64,000 nucleotides of DNA, taken from NCBI GenBank assembly GCA_020635455.1, contig JACJZT010000006.1, positions 124,001 through 188,000 on the forward strand, read 5' to 3'. How positions within the stretch are numbered: position 1 is the first letter of the stretch; every line of letters starts with the position of its first letter. Below the pieces are notes generated by a model. The model did no database searches, was not told the origin of the DNA, and saw only the letters and a list, made by a program, of their open reading frames with translations. Of the stretch, positions 53,680 through 62,819 are shown in pieces. Origin of the DNA: Flavobacteriales bacterium. Its GTDB lineage: Bacteria; Bacteroidota; Bacteroidia; NS11-12g; UBA9320. The position numbers were made by a program, and so were the translations under genes.

Positions 53680-54441
53680 CTAGATCAAATAGAAAAAGGT
53701 GAAAACAAATACCCACACCAAGTCAACAAAATGCCAGTAAAGTCCTACTTTTTCGATCATTTCGTAATGCCCTCTTTTTTCATAGGTGCCGATTATTGTA
53801 TTAATATAAATGATCAGATTGATCACCACACCACTAAAAACGTGAAAACCGTGAAAACCGGTAACAACGAAGAAAAGAGTGGCAAACTGTGCAGGACCAT
53901 AAGGGTTCGAGTCGAGAGAACATCCGGCGGTTATGAACTGCGTCCATTCCCAGGCCTGACAACCAAGAAATGCAAGTCCTCCGAGTATGGTATAGAACAT
54001 GTAGTTCCTGACCTTGGTCTTGTCCATCCTGTGCCCTGCTTCAACAGCGAGTACCATGGTAACAGAACTGAAGATCAGGATAAAGGTCATTAAACTTACG
54101 AAGAATAAAGGTAAGTGAAGGCCGTGCAGAAAAGGAAAGTGGTTGAAAACCAAATCCGGTGAAGGCCAGTGAGCTTCGCTGAAGGCACCTATTTCCTTCA
54201 TTTCCTCAATAAACTCATGACTAACATGCGACATTGGTTTGATCACATGTTCCTGAGCAAGTGGTTCTGCTTTTGGATAACTGAATCTGACGGCACCGTA
54301 TCCTATTAATAATGAGGAGAAGGTAAAGGCATCGGATAAGAGGAATATCCACATCATTAATTTACCATAGCTCACGTTATACGGTGAGCGACCACCTGAC
54401 CAGGTCTTTGTAGTTGAGGCTGAGGCTGAATTTGAAGTCAT
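53680..54441 (-). CDS. ctaE: Cytochrome c oxidase subunit III
   Basis: Start placed at 54441 (MTSNSASASTTKTWSGG), giving about 253 residues; an earlier frame would overlap the gene upstream. The seven-helix protein has YGKLMMWIFLLSDAFTFSSLLIGYG, HLPLFFVSLMTFILIFSSVTMVLA, the family signature VVTGFHGFHVFSGVVINLI and the terminal YWHFVDLVWVFVFTFFYL. It belongs to the membrane core of the aa3 oxidase. It follows a second, shorter subunit III gene, an arrangement common in Bacteroidetes. Confidence 0.93.
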   Translation of the reverse strand: MTSNSASASTTKTWSGGRSPYNVSYGKLMMWIFLLSDAFTFSSLLIGYGAVRFSYPKAEPLAQEHVIKPMSHVSHEFIEEMKEIGAFSEAHWPSPDLVFNHFPFLHGLHLPLFFVSLMTFILIFSSVTMVLAVEAGHRMDKTKVRNYMFYTILGGLAFLGCQAWEWTQFITAGCSLDSNPYGPAQFATLFFVVTGFHGFHVFSGVVINLIIYINTIIGTYEKRGHYEMIEKVGLYWHFVDLVWVFVFTFFYLI

Positions 54442-54449
54442 GTTATTTT

Positions 54450-55043
54450 TCAGTGTGCAAAATAAAAAAATAAATATAAATAAACCCAAAGGATTCCTAC
54501 AAAGTGCCAATAAGTATTGCACATATTTATGGAAAGTAGGGATTTCTTATGAACTTTAAGTTGTAATGATTTGATTATCAGTATGAAAATGAAAATTATT
54601 CCTCCAATTATATGAGCAAGATGTAAGCCGGATAATGCATAAATAAAGGATGCTGAAATCCGGTCCCCGTGCAATACATCAGAGAAGTATAAATTCATGG
54701 AGACCATGGCTTTCCAACCGGCAAACTGAAGGTAACAGAACCCTAGACCAAGAATAAAGGTAAGCAACAAGCCCATGTTCACTTGTTTGATCTCGTCTTT
54801 TTTTGCAGCCCTGTAGGCCCAAATCATTGTCAAACTGCTTAGTAATATGGTTATAGTGCTGTATAAAAACTGAACCGGTAATTCGAATTGGTACCAGTTA
54901 CCCTCGCCCATGCGCACGATGTAAGCACTGGTAAGTCCTGCAAAAAGCATTATGATGGCAATGATCATAAGCCATACAATGAATTTTTTAGGATGCACTG
55001 CATTGGATTGTACTTCTTCCTTTCCTTCGGCAGCTATATTCAT
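54450..55043 (-). CDS. Second (short) cytochrome c oxidase subunit III-like protein
   Basis: The 197-residue, five-helix member of the subunit III family shows FIVWLMIIAIIMLFAGLTSAYIV, AGWKAMV, GLHLAHIIGGIIFIFILI and YWHFVGILWVYLYLFFYF. It lacks the first two helices of long subunit III, as many bacterial forms do. It overlaps the heme O synthase gene by 4 bp (ATGA), so translation is coupled. How the two subunit III proteins share the complex is not known from sequence. Confidence 0.9.
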   Translation of the reverse strand: MNIAAEGKEEVQSNAVHPKKFIVWLMIIAIIMLFAGLTSAYIVRMGEGNWYQFELPVQFLYSTITILLSSLTMIWAYRAAKKDEIKQVNMGLLLTFILGLGFCYLQFAGWKAMVSMNLYFSDVLHGDRISASFIYALSGLHLAHIIGGIIFIFILIIKSLQLKVHKKSLLSINMCNTYWHFVGILWVYLYLFFYFAH

Positions 55044-55933
55044 ATTTTATCAATAAATAAGGCGATCAGTACAACCGGATTGTAAACGATCGAATAAAAC
55101 ATAAGTTTTTTGGCATCGGCGACTTCACAGCTCCTGAACAAACGGTATGCCTGGATGGTAAGAGCCACACCTGCCAGCACAATGATGGCCATTGACACCA
55201 ATCCTGAAATACCCAATAGGTAAGGAATTACAGAGATGGGGATAAGACAAACCGTATAAAACAGGGTAAGTATAGCTGATTTTTTGGTTCTGCCTTCTCG
55301 GGAAGGAAGCAGATAATATCCGGCGCGTTTGTAATCTTCATCCAGTATCCAGGCTATGGCCCAAAAATGAGGAAATTGCCAGATAAACTGAAAGGCAAAC
55401 AAGGCCAATCCACCAATATCGATGGCTCCCGTACAGGCTACCCAGCCGAGCAAAGGTGGAATGGCTCCGGGGAAGGCGCCAATAAAAACCGCAAAGGATG
55501 AATATCGCTTAAGAGGGGTGTAAATGAATGCATAGGAAATCAGTGAGGCAAGACCCAGGTATGCACTTAACTGGTTGAGAAAAAAACCGAGAATGTAAAC
55601 TCCTGAAATTCCCAGGATCAAACAGAAGACAGAGGCTTCCAGAACCCCCATTCTGTTGGTAGCCAGAGGACGGTTATTGGTGCGCAGCATCTTGCTGTCA
55701 AATTCTTTTTCAATAATCTGATTGATGCCGTTAGCTGAACCTACCACAAGAAAACCTCCAAAACTCAGTGCAAATAAGGATACCCATTGTATCCCGTCCT
55801 GAACTGCGATCAAATAACCCAATACAGCTGAAAGGACAACGGTGAAGGTCAGTCTGAGCTTGATCAATTGATTGTAATCGGTGATCTTAGACCTTAAGCC
55901 GCTTTGTTTAGCTATTTCAACGGATTTTAACAC
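55040..55933 (-). CDS. ctaB: Heme O synthase (protoheme IX farnesyltransferase)
   Basis: The 297-residue UbiA-family membrane enzyme adds a farnesyl group to heme b, giving heme O, the precursor of heme A for subunit I. The first Asp-rich motif is NGINQIIEKEFDSKMLRTNNRPLA (about residues 88-111) and the second region is DEDYKRAGYYLLPSREG. Helices follow throughout. The start is GTG at 55933. It heads a minus-strand operon through subunit IV and the assembly genes; a promoter candidate lies 40-70 bp upstream. Confidence 0.93.
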   Translation of the reverse strand: MLKSVEIAKQSGLRSKITDYNQLIKLRLTFTVVLSAVLGYLIAVQDGIQWVSLFALSFGGFLVVGSANGINQIIEKEFDSKMLRTNNRPLATNRMGVLEASVFCLILGISGVYILGFFLNQLSAYLGLASLISYAFIYTPLKRYSSFAVFIGAFPGAIPPLLGWVACTGAIDIGGLALFAFQFIWQFPHFWAIAWILDEDYKRAGYYLLPSREGRTKKSAILTLFYTVCLIPISVIPYLLGISGLVSMAIIVLAGVALTIQAYRLFRSCEVADAKKLMFYSIVYNPVVLIALFIDKI

Positions 55934-55971
55934 TTAAAAAACTATATATTTTGGTGCCTTTTAGGGTGCCG

Positions 55972-56002
55972 CGAATTTACTAAAAGAAACAACGCTTTCA
56001 AA
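55972..56002 (-). promoter_or_regulatory. Candidate promoter of the ctaB operon
   Basis: On the minus strand TTTG (55999-56002) is followed after 19 bases by TAAATTCG (55972-55979), fitting TTTG-N19-TAnnTTTG with one change. It would give a leader of about 30 bases before the GTG start. Confidence 0.4.
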
Positions 56003-56061
56003 CAAGAAATTATTTAGAATGATTTTATAAAGGACCTTGTAATTGGTAAATTAAGAGAATG

Positions 56062-56069
56062 TATATTTG
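56062..56069 (+). promoter_or_regulatory. Candidate -7 element of the secreted-protein gene
   Basis: TATATTTG is an exact TAnnTTTG match about 100 bp before the ATG at 56171. The upstream TTG at 56037-56039 is 22 bases away, slightly wide, so the call is weak. Confidence 0.3.
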
Positions 56070-56170
56070 GTCATCGCAATGTCTGTTTTGTTTTCTGAAT
56101 TGTGTAATTATTCAATTTTTTTAATCAATATTGTGGCTGTAAAACACATCGTTAAATAAACCGACAAATT

Positions 56171-57829
56171 ATGAAAAAAGCACTCTTCACACTTAGTTTA
56201 ATCTTATTGGTCATTTATGGTTCCTTTGCTCAGAAAGGAAAGTTTCAGGTTAAAAAGGCAAAATACAAAGTTGGAGAGCCTTATAAGGTTGTAGATGCTT
56301 CCTATAAATTCTACTCTACCCGCGATGGGGAGATGATATCCGTAAAAGTCAGAAAGGCCATGGTTTCGGTTCAAAAGTTCGATAGCAAAAAACTCACTGA
56401 AACCTCTGTCAATATCGTAAAGAAAATGGTTAAGGGTTTTGAATTAGAAGGCTTTGTGGAGTTTGCGAATAAATACTATTTGTTTTACAGTGTATGGGAC
56501 AGGCCAAATAAAACCGAGCAATTGTTTTACCGGGAAGTTGATTTTGAAAATGCAAGTATTTCGGAAGAGGAAGTTCCTGTTTTGAAAGTAGACGGTTACA
56601 TACGTGGTACTTTCATTGAAAGTGGAGCCGGCGGTGTAGGAGGAGTCAGAGGAAAGTTCGATTTTTATTCTTCCTACGACAAAAAGAAATTGATGGTTGT
56701 ATACAGAAAGAAGCCGGAAGAAAAGAAAGACGCCTTAAGTTATGACATTATCGGCATGTTTGTTTTTGATGAAAACATGAAAGAAATTGGTGGCGATGAG
56801 ATTAAAATGCCTTACACCGAGGCTAAGATGGACAATATTGGTTACTCAGTTGACAAAAAAGGCAATATATATATATTGGCCAGAGTCTATATTGGAGATT
56901 CAAAACGCGACCGGGAAAGAGGTTCAAATGAAGCCAATTACCGAATTGAAGTTTTAAGAGTGCCTGAAGGAACTAAAAATGTTCGCAAGAATGACATTGA
57001 CAAAACCGTTTTGAAACTTGGTGATCTTTTTATTCAGGACATTGTACTGTATGAAGGCCCTAACGATTACATGACATGTATGGGATATTACACTCAAGGT
57101 AAGAACATCGATGGAGCAACAGGTGTTTTTACCTTTAAAATAGGCCCCGAAGGAGATCTTTACGACAGAGCAGAGCACGAATTTCCTCTCGAATTGTTAA
57201 ATCAGTATAAGAGTGTAAGAGCTCAGGAAAAAACCAAAAAGAAAACTGAAAATAAAATTATTGCCTTACCAAGTCTTACCTTAAGAAATTTCAAGATCAT
57301 GGAGGATGGTTCTATAATTCTGGTTGGTGAACAGTACTGGAAAGAAGTATACCGGACTACAAACGCCAATGGTTCTACAACCACTACAACCTATTATTAC
57401 TATTACGACATGGTCTTTACCAAAATATCTCCAACAGGGGAAATCGATTTTATGAAATATCTTCCCAAGCGTCAAACCGGCACCAATACAGGCCAGGGTG
57501 GAATGTCCTTCAAGTATATGTACGATCAGGAGCGTAAAACACATTATCTGGTCTTTTTGGATAATGTAAAAAACATGAACCTCGATGCGAATAAAACGCC
57601 GGCAACACACCGTGACGGAGCAGGAGGATTCTTAACCGCATATGCGATCGAAAACGAAGAAGGTGAAGTTTCAAAGGTTTCTATCCTTGATATTAAAGAT
57701 GCTCAGGGGATCAGTATAAAGCAATTTAGTGTTGGAAGGATCATCGGTCTCGGTTCAGGTGAATTTCTTTTTGAAGCTTACAAAAAGAAAAAAGAGGATA
57801 TTTTAGTAAAAGTCACTCTGAAGGAATGA
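56171..57829 (+). CDS. Secreted protein of unknown function (552 aa)
   Basis: A signal peptide (MKKALFTLSLILLVIYGSFAQ, cleavage after AQ) leads a mature protein rich in beta strands, with repeated short blocks such as NIYILARVYIG, GSIILVGEQYW and THYLVFLDNVKN that could form a propeller-like fold; this is inference. A run of Thr and Tyr (TTTTYYYYYDMVF, about residues 403-415) is notable. No family is recognized. It is probably exported to the periplasm or the outer face. It opens a group of three plus-strand genes between the two oxidase blocks. Confidence 0.8.
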   Translation: MKKALFTLSLILLVIYGSFAQKGKFQVKKAKYKVGEPYKVVDASYKFYSTRDGEMISVKVRKAMVSVQKFDSKKLTETSVNIVKKMVKGFELEGFVEFANKYYLFYSVWDRPNKTEQLFYREVDFENASISEEEVPVLKVDGYIRGTFIESGAGGVGGVRGKFDFYSSYDKKKLMVVYRKKPEEKKDALSYDIIGMFVFDENMKEIGGDEIKMPYTEAKMDNIGYSVDKKGNIYILARVYIGDSKRDRERGSNEANYRIEVLRVPEGTKNVRKNDIDKTVLKLGDLFIQDIVLYEGPNDYMTCMGYYTQGKNIDGATGVFTFKIGPEGDLYDRAEHEFPLELLNQYKSVRAQEKTKKKTENKIIALPSLTLRNFKIMEDGSIILVGEQYWKEVYRTTNANGSTTTTTYYYYYDMVFTKISPTGEIDFMKYLPKRQTGTNTGQGGMSFKYMYDQERKTHYLVFLDNVKNMNLDANKTPATHRDGAGGFLTAYAIENEEGEVSKVSILDIKDAQGISIKQFSVGRIIGLGSGEFLFEAYKKKKEDILVKVTLKE

Positions 57830-57905
57830 TCTCCTTCCTCTGAGATTTCAGGTAAATTCTTATTGAAAGTAGGATTCTGTATATTTAATTTTATTTTCTT
57901 TAAAA

Positions 57906-59045
57906 TTGAATATCCTTAAGTTCGTATACCCATTTTTTCTGTTATTATTTCTACAATCCTGTAATAAAAACCCCGGAAAAGGTTTTACCATTCCACAAAA
58001 CCTTAACGATGGATGGTTGATCTCTTCACCGGAGCAGTCAGGAATTAACAGAAAAAAGCTGGAAGAGTTGATCGGTGAGATCGAATATGATAATCCGGAA
58101 CTCAACAGTCTGGTTGTAGCACGACATGGAAAGATAATTGTGGATGAATACTTTAATGGCTATCATCCGGACAGTCTTCAAAAAATTTGGTCTGTTACAA
58201 AGACCATTACAGGCATTATTGTTGGAATTGCTGCAGATAATAACTTATTATCTGAGAAAGACAGCATTTACAAACACCTGGATCCATATATCCATAAATT
58301 CGATTCTTCCAAAAAGGCTATCACAGTTGAACATTTACTTACCATGACAAGTGGTTTGGAATGGGTGGAGTTGGGTGGACCAAATTCAGCAGGGTTTAAG
58401 CTTGCTTACTCAAAAGACTGGATTGATTTTACGTTAAGTCAACCACTTATAAAGGTTCCGGGTACATGCTTTAATTACTCTTCAGGGAACACCATGCTGT
58501 TAGCTCCCATTATTAAAAGCTCAACAGGCACTCAAGTCAAGGAGTACGCTGATGAGTTTTTGTTTGTACCCTTAGGGATTGCAAAGTATCAATGGGATAA
58601 ACAGGGTGAGTTTTGGAATAAAACTCAGGGTGGTGAATTACCCGGAGCAAAAAAACCGGTCGATCTTAAATTTAAAAAATCCTTTTTTGAATATACCAAT
58701 ACGGGTTCCGGATTAAGAATGCGGTCACGGGATTTGTGCAAGATCGGACAACTCTATCTTAACAATGGAAAATGGAATGGGCGGCAAGTCGTGAGTGAAG
58801 AGTGGATTAAAAGATCAAGAGTGCCTCATTTTGGCAATTCAAACTATGGATATCTATGGAGACTTACAAGTATCGGGAACAGTATCTGTTATTACGCAAC
58901 CGGTTTCGGGCTTCAAAGGATATTTGTTTTTCCAGAAAAGGATCTGGTCATAGTTATGACCCAAAAACATTATGAAACAATGCCTCAGGGTGAAAAATGG
59001 ACCAACCGTTTTGTAAACAGTTTTTTGCATATCCTAGAGCACTAA
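57906..59045 (+). CDS. Serine hydrolase of the beta-lactamase/esterase class C family, lipoprotein
   Basis: The protein (379 residues) has a lipoprotein signal (lipobox LFLQSC, Cys19) and a class C beta-lactamase-like fold (PF00144). The nucleophile motif SVTK (Ser96, Lys99) is in IWSVTKTITG; the second motif is YSS (Tyr191) in CFNYSSGN; the final block YYATGFGLQRIFVFPEKDLVIVM is typical. Such proteins include esterases, peptidases and relatives of penicillin-binding proteins; the substrate is open. The start is TTG at 57906, needed to include the signal; no ATG or GTG start fits. It lies 76 bp after the secreted protein gene. Confidence 0.88.
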   Translation: MNILKFVYPFFLLLFLQSCNKNPGKGFTIPQNLNDGWLISSPEQSGINRKKLEELIGEIEYDNPELNSLVVARHGKIIVDEYFNGYHPDSLQKIWSVTKTITGIIVGIAADNNLLSEKDSIYKHLDPYIHKFDSSKKAITVEHLLTMTSGLEWVELGGPNSAGFKLAYSKDWIDFTLSQPLIKVPGTCFNYSSGNTMLLAPIIKSSTGTQVKEYADEFLFVPLGIAKYQWDKQGEFWNKTQGGELPGAKKPVDLKFKKSFFEYTNTGSGLRMRSRDLCKIGQLYLNNGKWNGRQVVSEEWIKRSRVPHFGNSNYGYLWRLTSIGNSICYYATGFGLQRIFVFPEKDLVIVMTQKHYETMPQGEKWTNRFVNSFLHILEH

Positions 59046-59063
59046 ACAGAAATTGGAAACTAA

Positions 59064-59657
59064 ATGAACAGGATGGATCATCGTTTTAGTTCTGCCCCAT
59101 TAAAATATGGTACCAATAATATTCGATCAATAAATTCAATAGTTCTCATTATTTTATTGGTGCTTTCATCTTGTTCTATTAATGGATCCTTTCGTTGGAA
59201 TGCCGTCAGGGTTAAAAAGGCTGAAAACCTTGGACTTAACAAATCAGGGGTGATAATTCTTTCATCCATTGTGGAGAAGGAAACAAACCTAAAAAGTGAA
59301 AAGGGCAAAGTAGCAAGGGTATATTTAAACCGACTGGAAAAAAACATGCCTCTTCAATCGGATCAAACTCTGAGATATGCCATAGGGGATACTTCGGGTA
59401 AAAGACTTCTGAATTCGAATCTCAATATAGATTCCCCCTTCAATACCTATAAATTTAAAGGTTTGCCACCTTCTCCAATTTGCAAACCATCCAGAGAAAC
59501 CATTCTCCTGGTATTAAATTGTAAAAAACACCCCTACTTATATTTCTGCCCGTCTCCTGAATTAGATGGTGGTTTTGTGTATGCAACAACTTACAAAGAA
59601 CATACTGCAAACGTGAAGCGATATTCTGAAGCATTAAATAAAATGAACATAAAATAA
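59064..59657 (+). CDS. Minimal MltG/YceG-like endolytic transglycosylase domain protein, lipoprotein
   Basis: The 197-residue product carries the catalytic half of MltG: the acidic residue in SIVEKETN (Glu71), MPLQSDQTLRYAIG, SPFNTYKFKGLPPSPICKPSRE and YLYFCPSPELDGGFVYATTYKEH. MltG cuts growing peptidoglycan strands. Usual MltG proteins are about 340 residues with an N-terminal membrane anchor and LysM-like part; here those are absent and a lipobox (LSSC, Cys37) anchors the domain instead. The N-terminal segment before the hydrophobic run is long (about 24 residues), so the true start could be later. It starts 18 bp after the hydrolase stop, so the two are cotranscribed. Confidence 0.82.
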   Translation: MNRMDHRFSSAPLKYGTNNIRSINSIVLIILLVLSSCSINGSFRWNAVRVKKAENLGLNKSGVIILSSIVEKETNLKSEKGKVARVYLNRLEKNMPLQSDQTLRYAIGDTSGKRLLNSNLNIDSPFNTYKFKGLPPSPICKPSRETILLVLNCKKHPYLYFCPSPELDGGFVYATTYKEHTANVKRYSEALNKMNIK

Positions 59658-59836
59658 GGGTATGTCATGGATCATTCAACGGCCAACACTCCATGTAATT
59701 GGCAGAAATGTGATAGCCGGAATAATTTTGGAGAAAAAAGTATAAATAATGGGGTAACGAACAGAGTTCTTTAAGCTGTTTCAGAATGTTGAATGACGAA
59801 TACTTCGTGTATAATATTTCAAAACTAAAGTAACTG

Positions 59837-60850
59837 TCAATGATTTAGCTCGTAATTACGGATAGCGCGGAACTGAATTCCGGCTATCGCAGCACCGGCA
59901 GAAATATGTATAACATTCACCAGTGCAGGAACATCAAAAAACGTATTAAAAGCGCCACTCAGAAGCTGCAAAACAAGGAGGAGCAAGACCCATTTCTGGA
60001 ATTTGAATAAATGGGATTTCGGTTCCTGATGACGCAACGAATGATACACATAGAAATTTAATAATAAGATGAGAATACCAGAAATTCGATGAAAATCGAA
60101 GATCATTCCAACGTTCCAAAATGAATCAAAATTTAATACAAAACCCGAAGCAGATTTCATTGAATCTATGATCTCCCTGCTTCTTGTTCCCGCTAAAATT
60201 TCTACAAGTAAAACGCAGAATGCCAATAACAAGGCATAATAGGTACGAGAGCGTACCATATAACTTTTGTTAGGAGAAAGGGCTGCAATGAATGAGAAAA
60301 AAGCGAGGTATGCAGCCACATAATGCACAGTTACAATTCCCGGGATTAAATTTGTTTCAACGACCACAGAACCAAGCCACCCGTTAAAAACAACCCAGAA
60401 AACCCCTGAAAGTGTCCATCTGAACCTCCATTTATCTTTGTCCTTAAACTGAAATGCGGACGAAAGGCATAGTAAGGCGAAAATACCCGTTAGGACGCCA
60501 AAAAGGCGGTTAACCCATTCTGTATAGGCGGTTGCTCTGTTGTATGGGTGAGCGATCTTTAATTTAGGGTCGTTCCTTACCTTTTTGGCAAGATCGTTTA
60601 GGCCAAGAGTTTGAAGCAATCGAGTAAACTTTTCGATCTTCTGCAACCTCTTTTTTAGAAACTGCTCCTTATAATTGTTTGGAAGCTGAATTTCAGAGGT
60701 AGGGGGCACAACCTTTCCAAAACATTTTGGCCAATCAGGGCAGCCCATTCCGGAACCCGTGCTTCTGACGAGGCCTCCAAGAACAAATAATAAAAAAACC
60801 GAAGCTATGCTTAACAAACAAACCTTATTGAAGAATTTTTCGCTAAACAC
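59837..60850 (-). CDS. ctaA: Heme A synthase (CtaA/COX15)
   Basis: The 337-residue, eight-helix protein oxidizes heme O to heme A. Landmarks are LGGLVRSTGSGMGCPDWPKCFG at the N-terminus, YTEWVNRLFGVLTGIFALL, VTVHYVAAYLAFF, FDFHRISGILILL and VIHISAGAAIAG, supplying the four conserved histidine helices. A long loop (residues about 52-95) separates the first helices, as in Bacteroidetes forms. It is 56 bp downstream of subunit I and on the same strand. Convergent with the MltG-like gene; 179 bp between hold no gene. Confidence 0.93.
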   Translation of the reverse strand: MFSEKFFNKVCLLSIASVFLLFVLGGLVRSTGSGMGCPDWPKCFGKVVPPTSEIQLPNNYKEQFLKKRLQKIEKFTRLLQTLGLNDLAKKVRNDPKLKIAHPYNRATAYTEWVNRLFGVLTGIFALLCLSSAFQFKDKDKWRFRWTLSGVFWVVFNGWLGSVVVETNLIPGIVTVHYVAAYLAFFSFIAALSPNKSYMVRSRTYYALLLAFCVLLVEILAGTRSREIIDSMKSASGFVLNFDSFWNVGMIFDFHRISGILILLLNFYVYHSLRHQEPKSHLFKFQKWVLLLLVLQLLSGAFNTFFDVPALVNVIHISAGAAIAGIQFRAIRNYELNH

Positions 60851-60906
60851 CGATTCGGTTTAATTGAATAATCGGAATCTAATATGGCTTCAGGCCATAA
60901 TCAGAA

Positions 60907-62808
60907 TTATATGTTTCGTAACCCCAACCATTTAGCCAAAAGCGAAGAGAACTGAACAACTTCAGCCGGATCTTTGCTTTCGGGCATGGTAGGAACTGTT
61001 TTTCTGTGAGCCACTTCTTCCTCGGTTCCATCATCCGGAACGGTTTGAGGAATGAAATCATCGTCGTATCCGGGTTTACTGTAATCGTAAGGCCATCTGT
61101 GTACTGTCGGAATTTCTCCCGGCCAGTTACCATGAATTCTTTCAACAGGTGCAGTCCACTCAAGCGTGTTTGATTTCCAGGGATTTTGAACCGATTTTTT
61201 TCCAAAGAAAATGCTGCTGAAAAAGTTGTAAAGGAAGATCAACTGTGCAAGAGCACCAACTATAGCAGCCATAGTGATCAAGACATTTACGTCGTCCCAA
61301 ACTCCGAATTCAGGAAGTATGGTAAATTGGTAATACCTTCTTGGTACACCTGCCAATCCCATGAAATGCATTGGGAAGAACACCAAATACGCTGCTATGA
61401 AGGTTAGCCAGAAATGCATGAAACCAAGGGTACGGTTCATCATTCGGCCAAACAATCTTGGGAACCACTGATAAATACCGGCCATCATTCCGAAAATTGC
61501 TGCACAACCCATTACAATATGAAAGTGGGCTACCACAAAATAGGTATCGTGCAACTGTATATCGATCGCTGCGTTTCCAAGGAAAATACCTGTTAAACCT
61601 CCGCTGATGAAAAACGAAACAAGGCCGATGGCAAACAACATTGCCGTGGTAAATTGTATGTTTCCTCGCCAGAGGGTTGCGAGATAGTTAAAGGTTTTAA
61701 CAGCGGATGGTACCGCTATAATGAGTGTGAATATTACGAAGATCAATCCGAGCAATGGATTCATACCTGTGATGAACATATGGTGCCCCCATACGATGAA
61801 CGATAAGAATGCAATACCAATGATGGAAATGATCATGGCGGTATAACCAAAGATCGGTTTTCTTGAATTCACGGCAATTATTTCTGAAGTAATTCCCAGT
61901 GCAGGAAGAATAATTATGTACACTTCAGGGTGACCAAGGAACCAGAATAAATGCTGGAATAATATCGGGCTTCCTCCGCTGTTGGCTAAAGCACCTTCGC
62001 CGTTCAGAAAAATATCGCTCAGGTAAAAACTGGTACCAAAACTTCTGTCGAATATCAATAATAAAGAACCTCCGAACAATACCGGAAAAGAAAGAACACC
62101 CAGGATCGCTGTAAAGAAGAAAGCCCAGATGGTTAAAGGCATACGGTTCATGGACATACCTTTTGTACGCATGTTAAGCACCGTAGTAATGTAGTTGATA
62201 CCTCCAAGTAAGGCTGACACGATAAAGAGAACCATTGATACAAGCCATAAGGTCATACCCATTCCCGAGCCCGGCATGGCTTTTGGAATGGCAGATAATG
62301 GAGGATAAATAGTCCATCCACCTGCTGCAGGTCCTGATTCTATGAATACGCTCACAGTTAGAACAACGGAGGACATGAAGAAGAACCAGTAGGACAACAT
62401 ATTCATAAAGGGCGATGCCATGTCTCTGGCCCCAACCTGTAATGGAATTAATAGATTACTAAAGGTCCCGCTCAATCCCGCTGTAAGAACAAAAAATACC
62501 ATGATGGTACCGTGAATCGTAACTAAGCCCATGTAAAAGGAAGCATCGAGTTTTCCGTCGGGTGCCCATTTGCTGCCTAATAAAGCTTCTAGAATCGGGA
62601 AGCTTGTATCGGGCCATGCAAGTTGTAAACGAAACAGGATCGACATTAACATTCCAAAACATCCCATTACGATACCGGTAATAAGGAATTGTTTTGAGAT
62701 CATTTTGTGATCTTGTGAAAAAACATATTTGGTTAAAAATGTTTCCTTATGATGACCATGGTCACCGTGAACATGTGCGTCTGCAGTATGTGTTGCTGTT
62801 GAATCCAT
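60907..62808 (-). CDS. ctaD: Cytochrome c oxidase subunit I (aa3-type)
   Basis: The catalytic subunit (633 residues) has 12 helices. Ligands are complete: His99 (heme a), the His293-Tyr297 crosslink pair in GHPEVYIIILP, CuB histidines His342 and His343, heme a3 His428 and heme a His430 in HDTYFVVAHFHIV. Lys371 marks the K proton path and Asp129 in GARDMASPFMN the D path, so it is an A1-type proton pump. The N-terminus is His-rich (HTADAHVHGDHGHH). It is followed on the same strand by heme A synthase, and lies 11 bp downstream of subunit II. Confidence 0.97.
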   Translation of the reverse strand: MDSTATHTADAHVHGDHGHHKETFLTKYVFSQDHKMISKQFLITGIVMGCFGMLMSILFRLQLAWPDTSFPILEALLGSKWAPDGKLDASFYMGLVTIHGTIMVFFVLTAGLSGTFSNLLIPLQVGARDMASPFMNMLSYWFFFMSSVVLTVSVFIESGPAAGGWTIYPPLSAIPKAMPGSGMGMTLWLVSMVLFIVSALLGGINYITTVLNMRTKGMSMNRMPLTIWAFFFTAILGVLSFPVLFGGSLLLIFDRSFGTSFYLSDIFLNGEGALANSGGSPILFQHLFWFLGHPEVYIIILPALGITSEIIAVNSRKPIFGYTAMIISIIGIAFLSFIVWGHHMFITGMNPLLGLIFVIFTLIIAVPSAVKTFNYLATLWRGNIQFTTAMLFAIGLVSFFISGGLTGIFLGNAAIDIQLHDTYFVVAHFHIVMGCAAIFGMMAGIYQWFPRLFGRMMNRTLGFMHFWLTFIAAYLVFFPMHFMGLAGVPRRYYQFTILPEFGVWDDVNVLITMAAIVGALAQLIFLYNFFSSIFFGKKSVQNPWKSNTLEWTAPVERIHGNWPGEIPTVHRWPYDYSKPGYDDDFIPQTVPDDGTEEEVAHRKTVPTMPESKDPAEVVQFSSLLAKWLGLRNI

Positions 62809-62819
62809 GCTGTTTTTTG

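Noticed and set aside
59658..59836. Terminator or small gene between the MltG-like gene and ctaA
   Set aside because: No stable stem with a T run and no credible frame were found in these 179 bp.
60879..61205. Minus-strand frame of 108 codons at the end of subunit I
   Set aside because: It lies in another frame inside the conserved subunit I gene and reads as shadow sequence.
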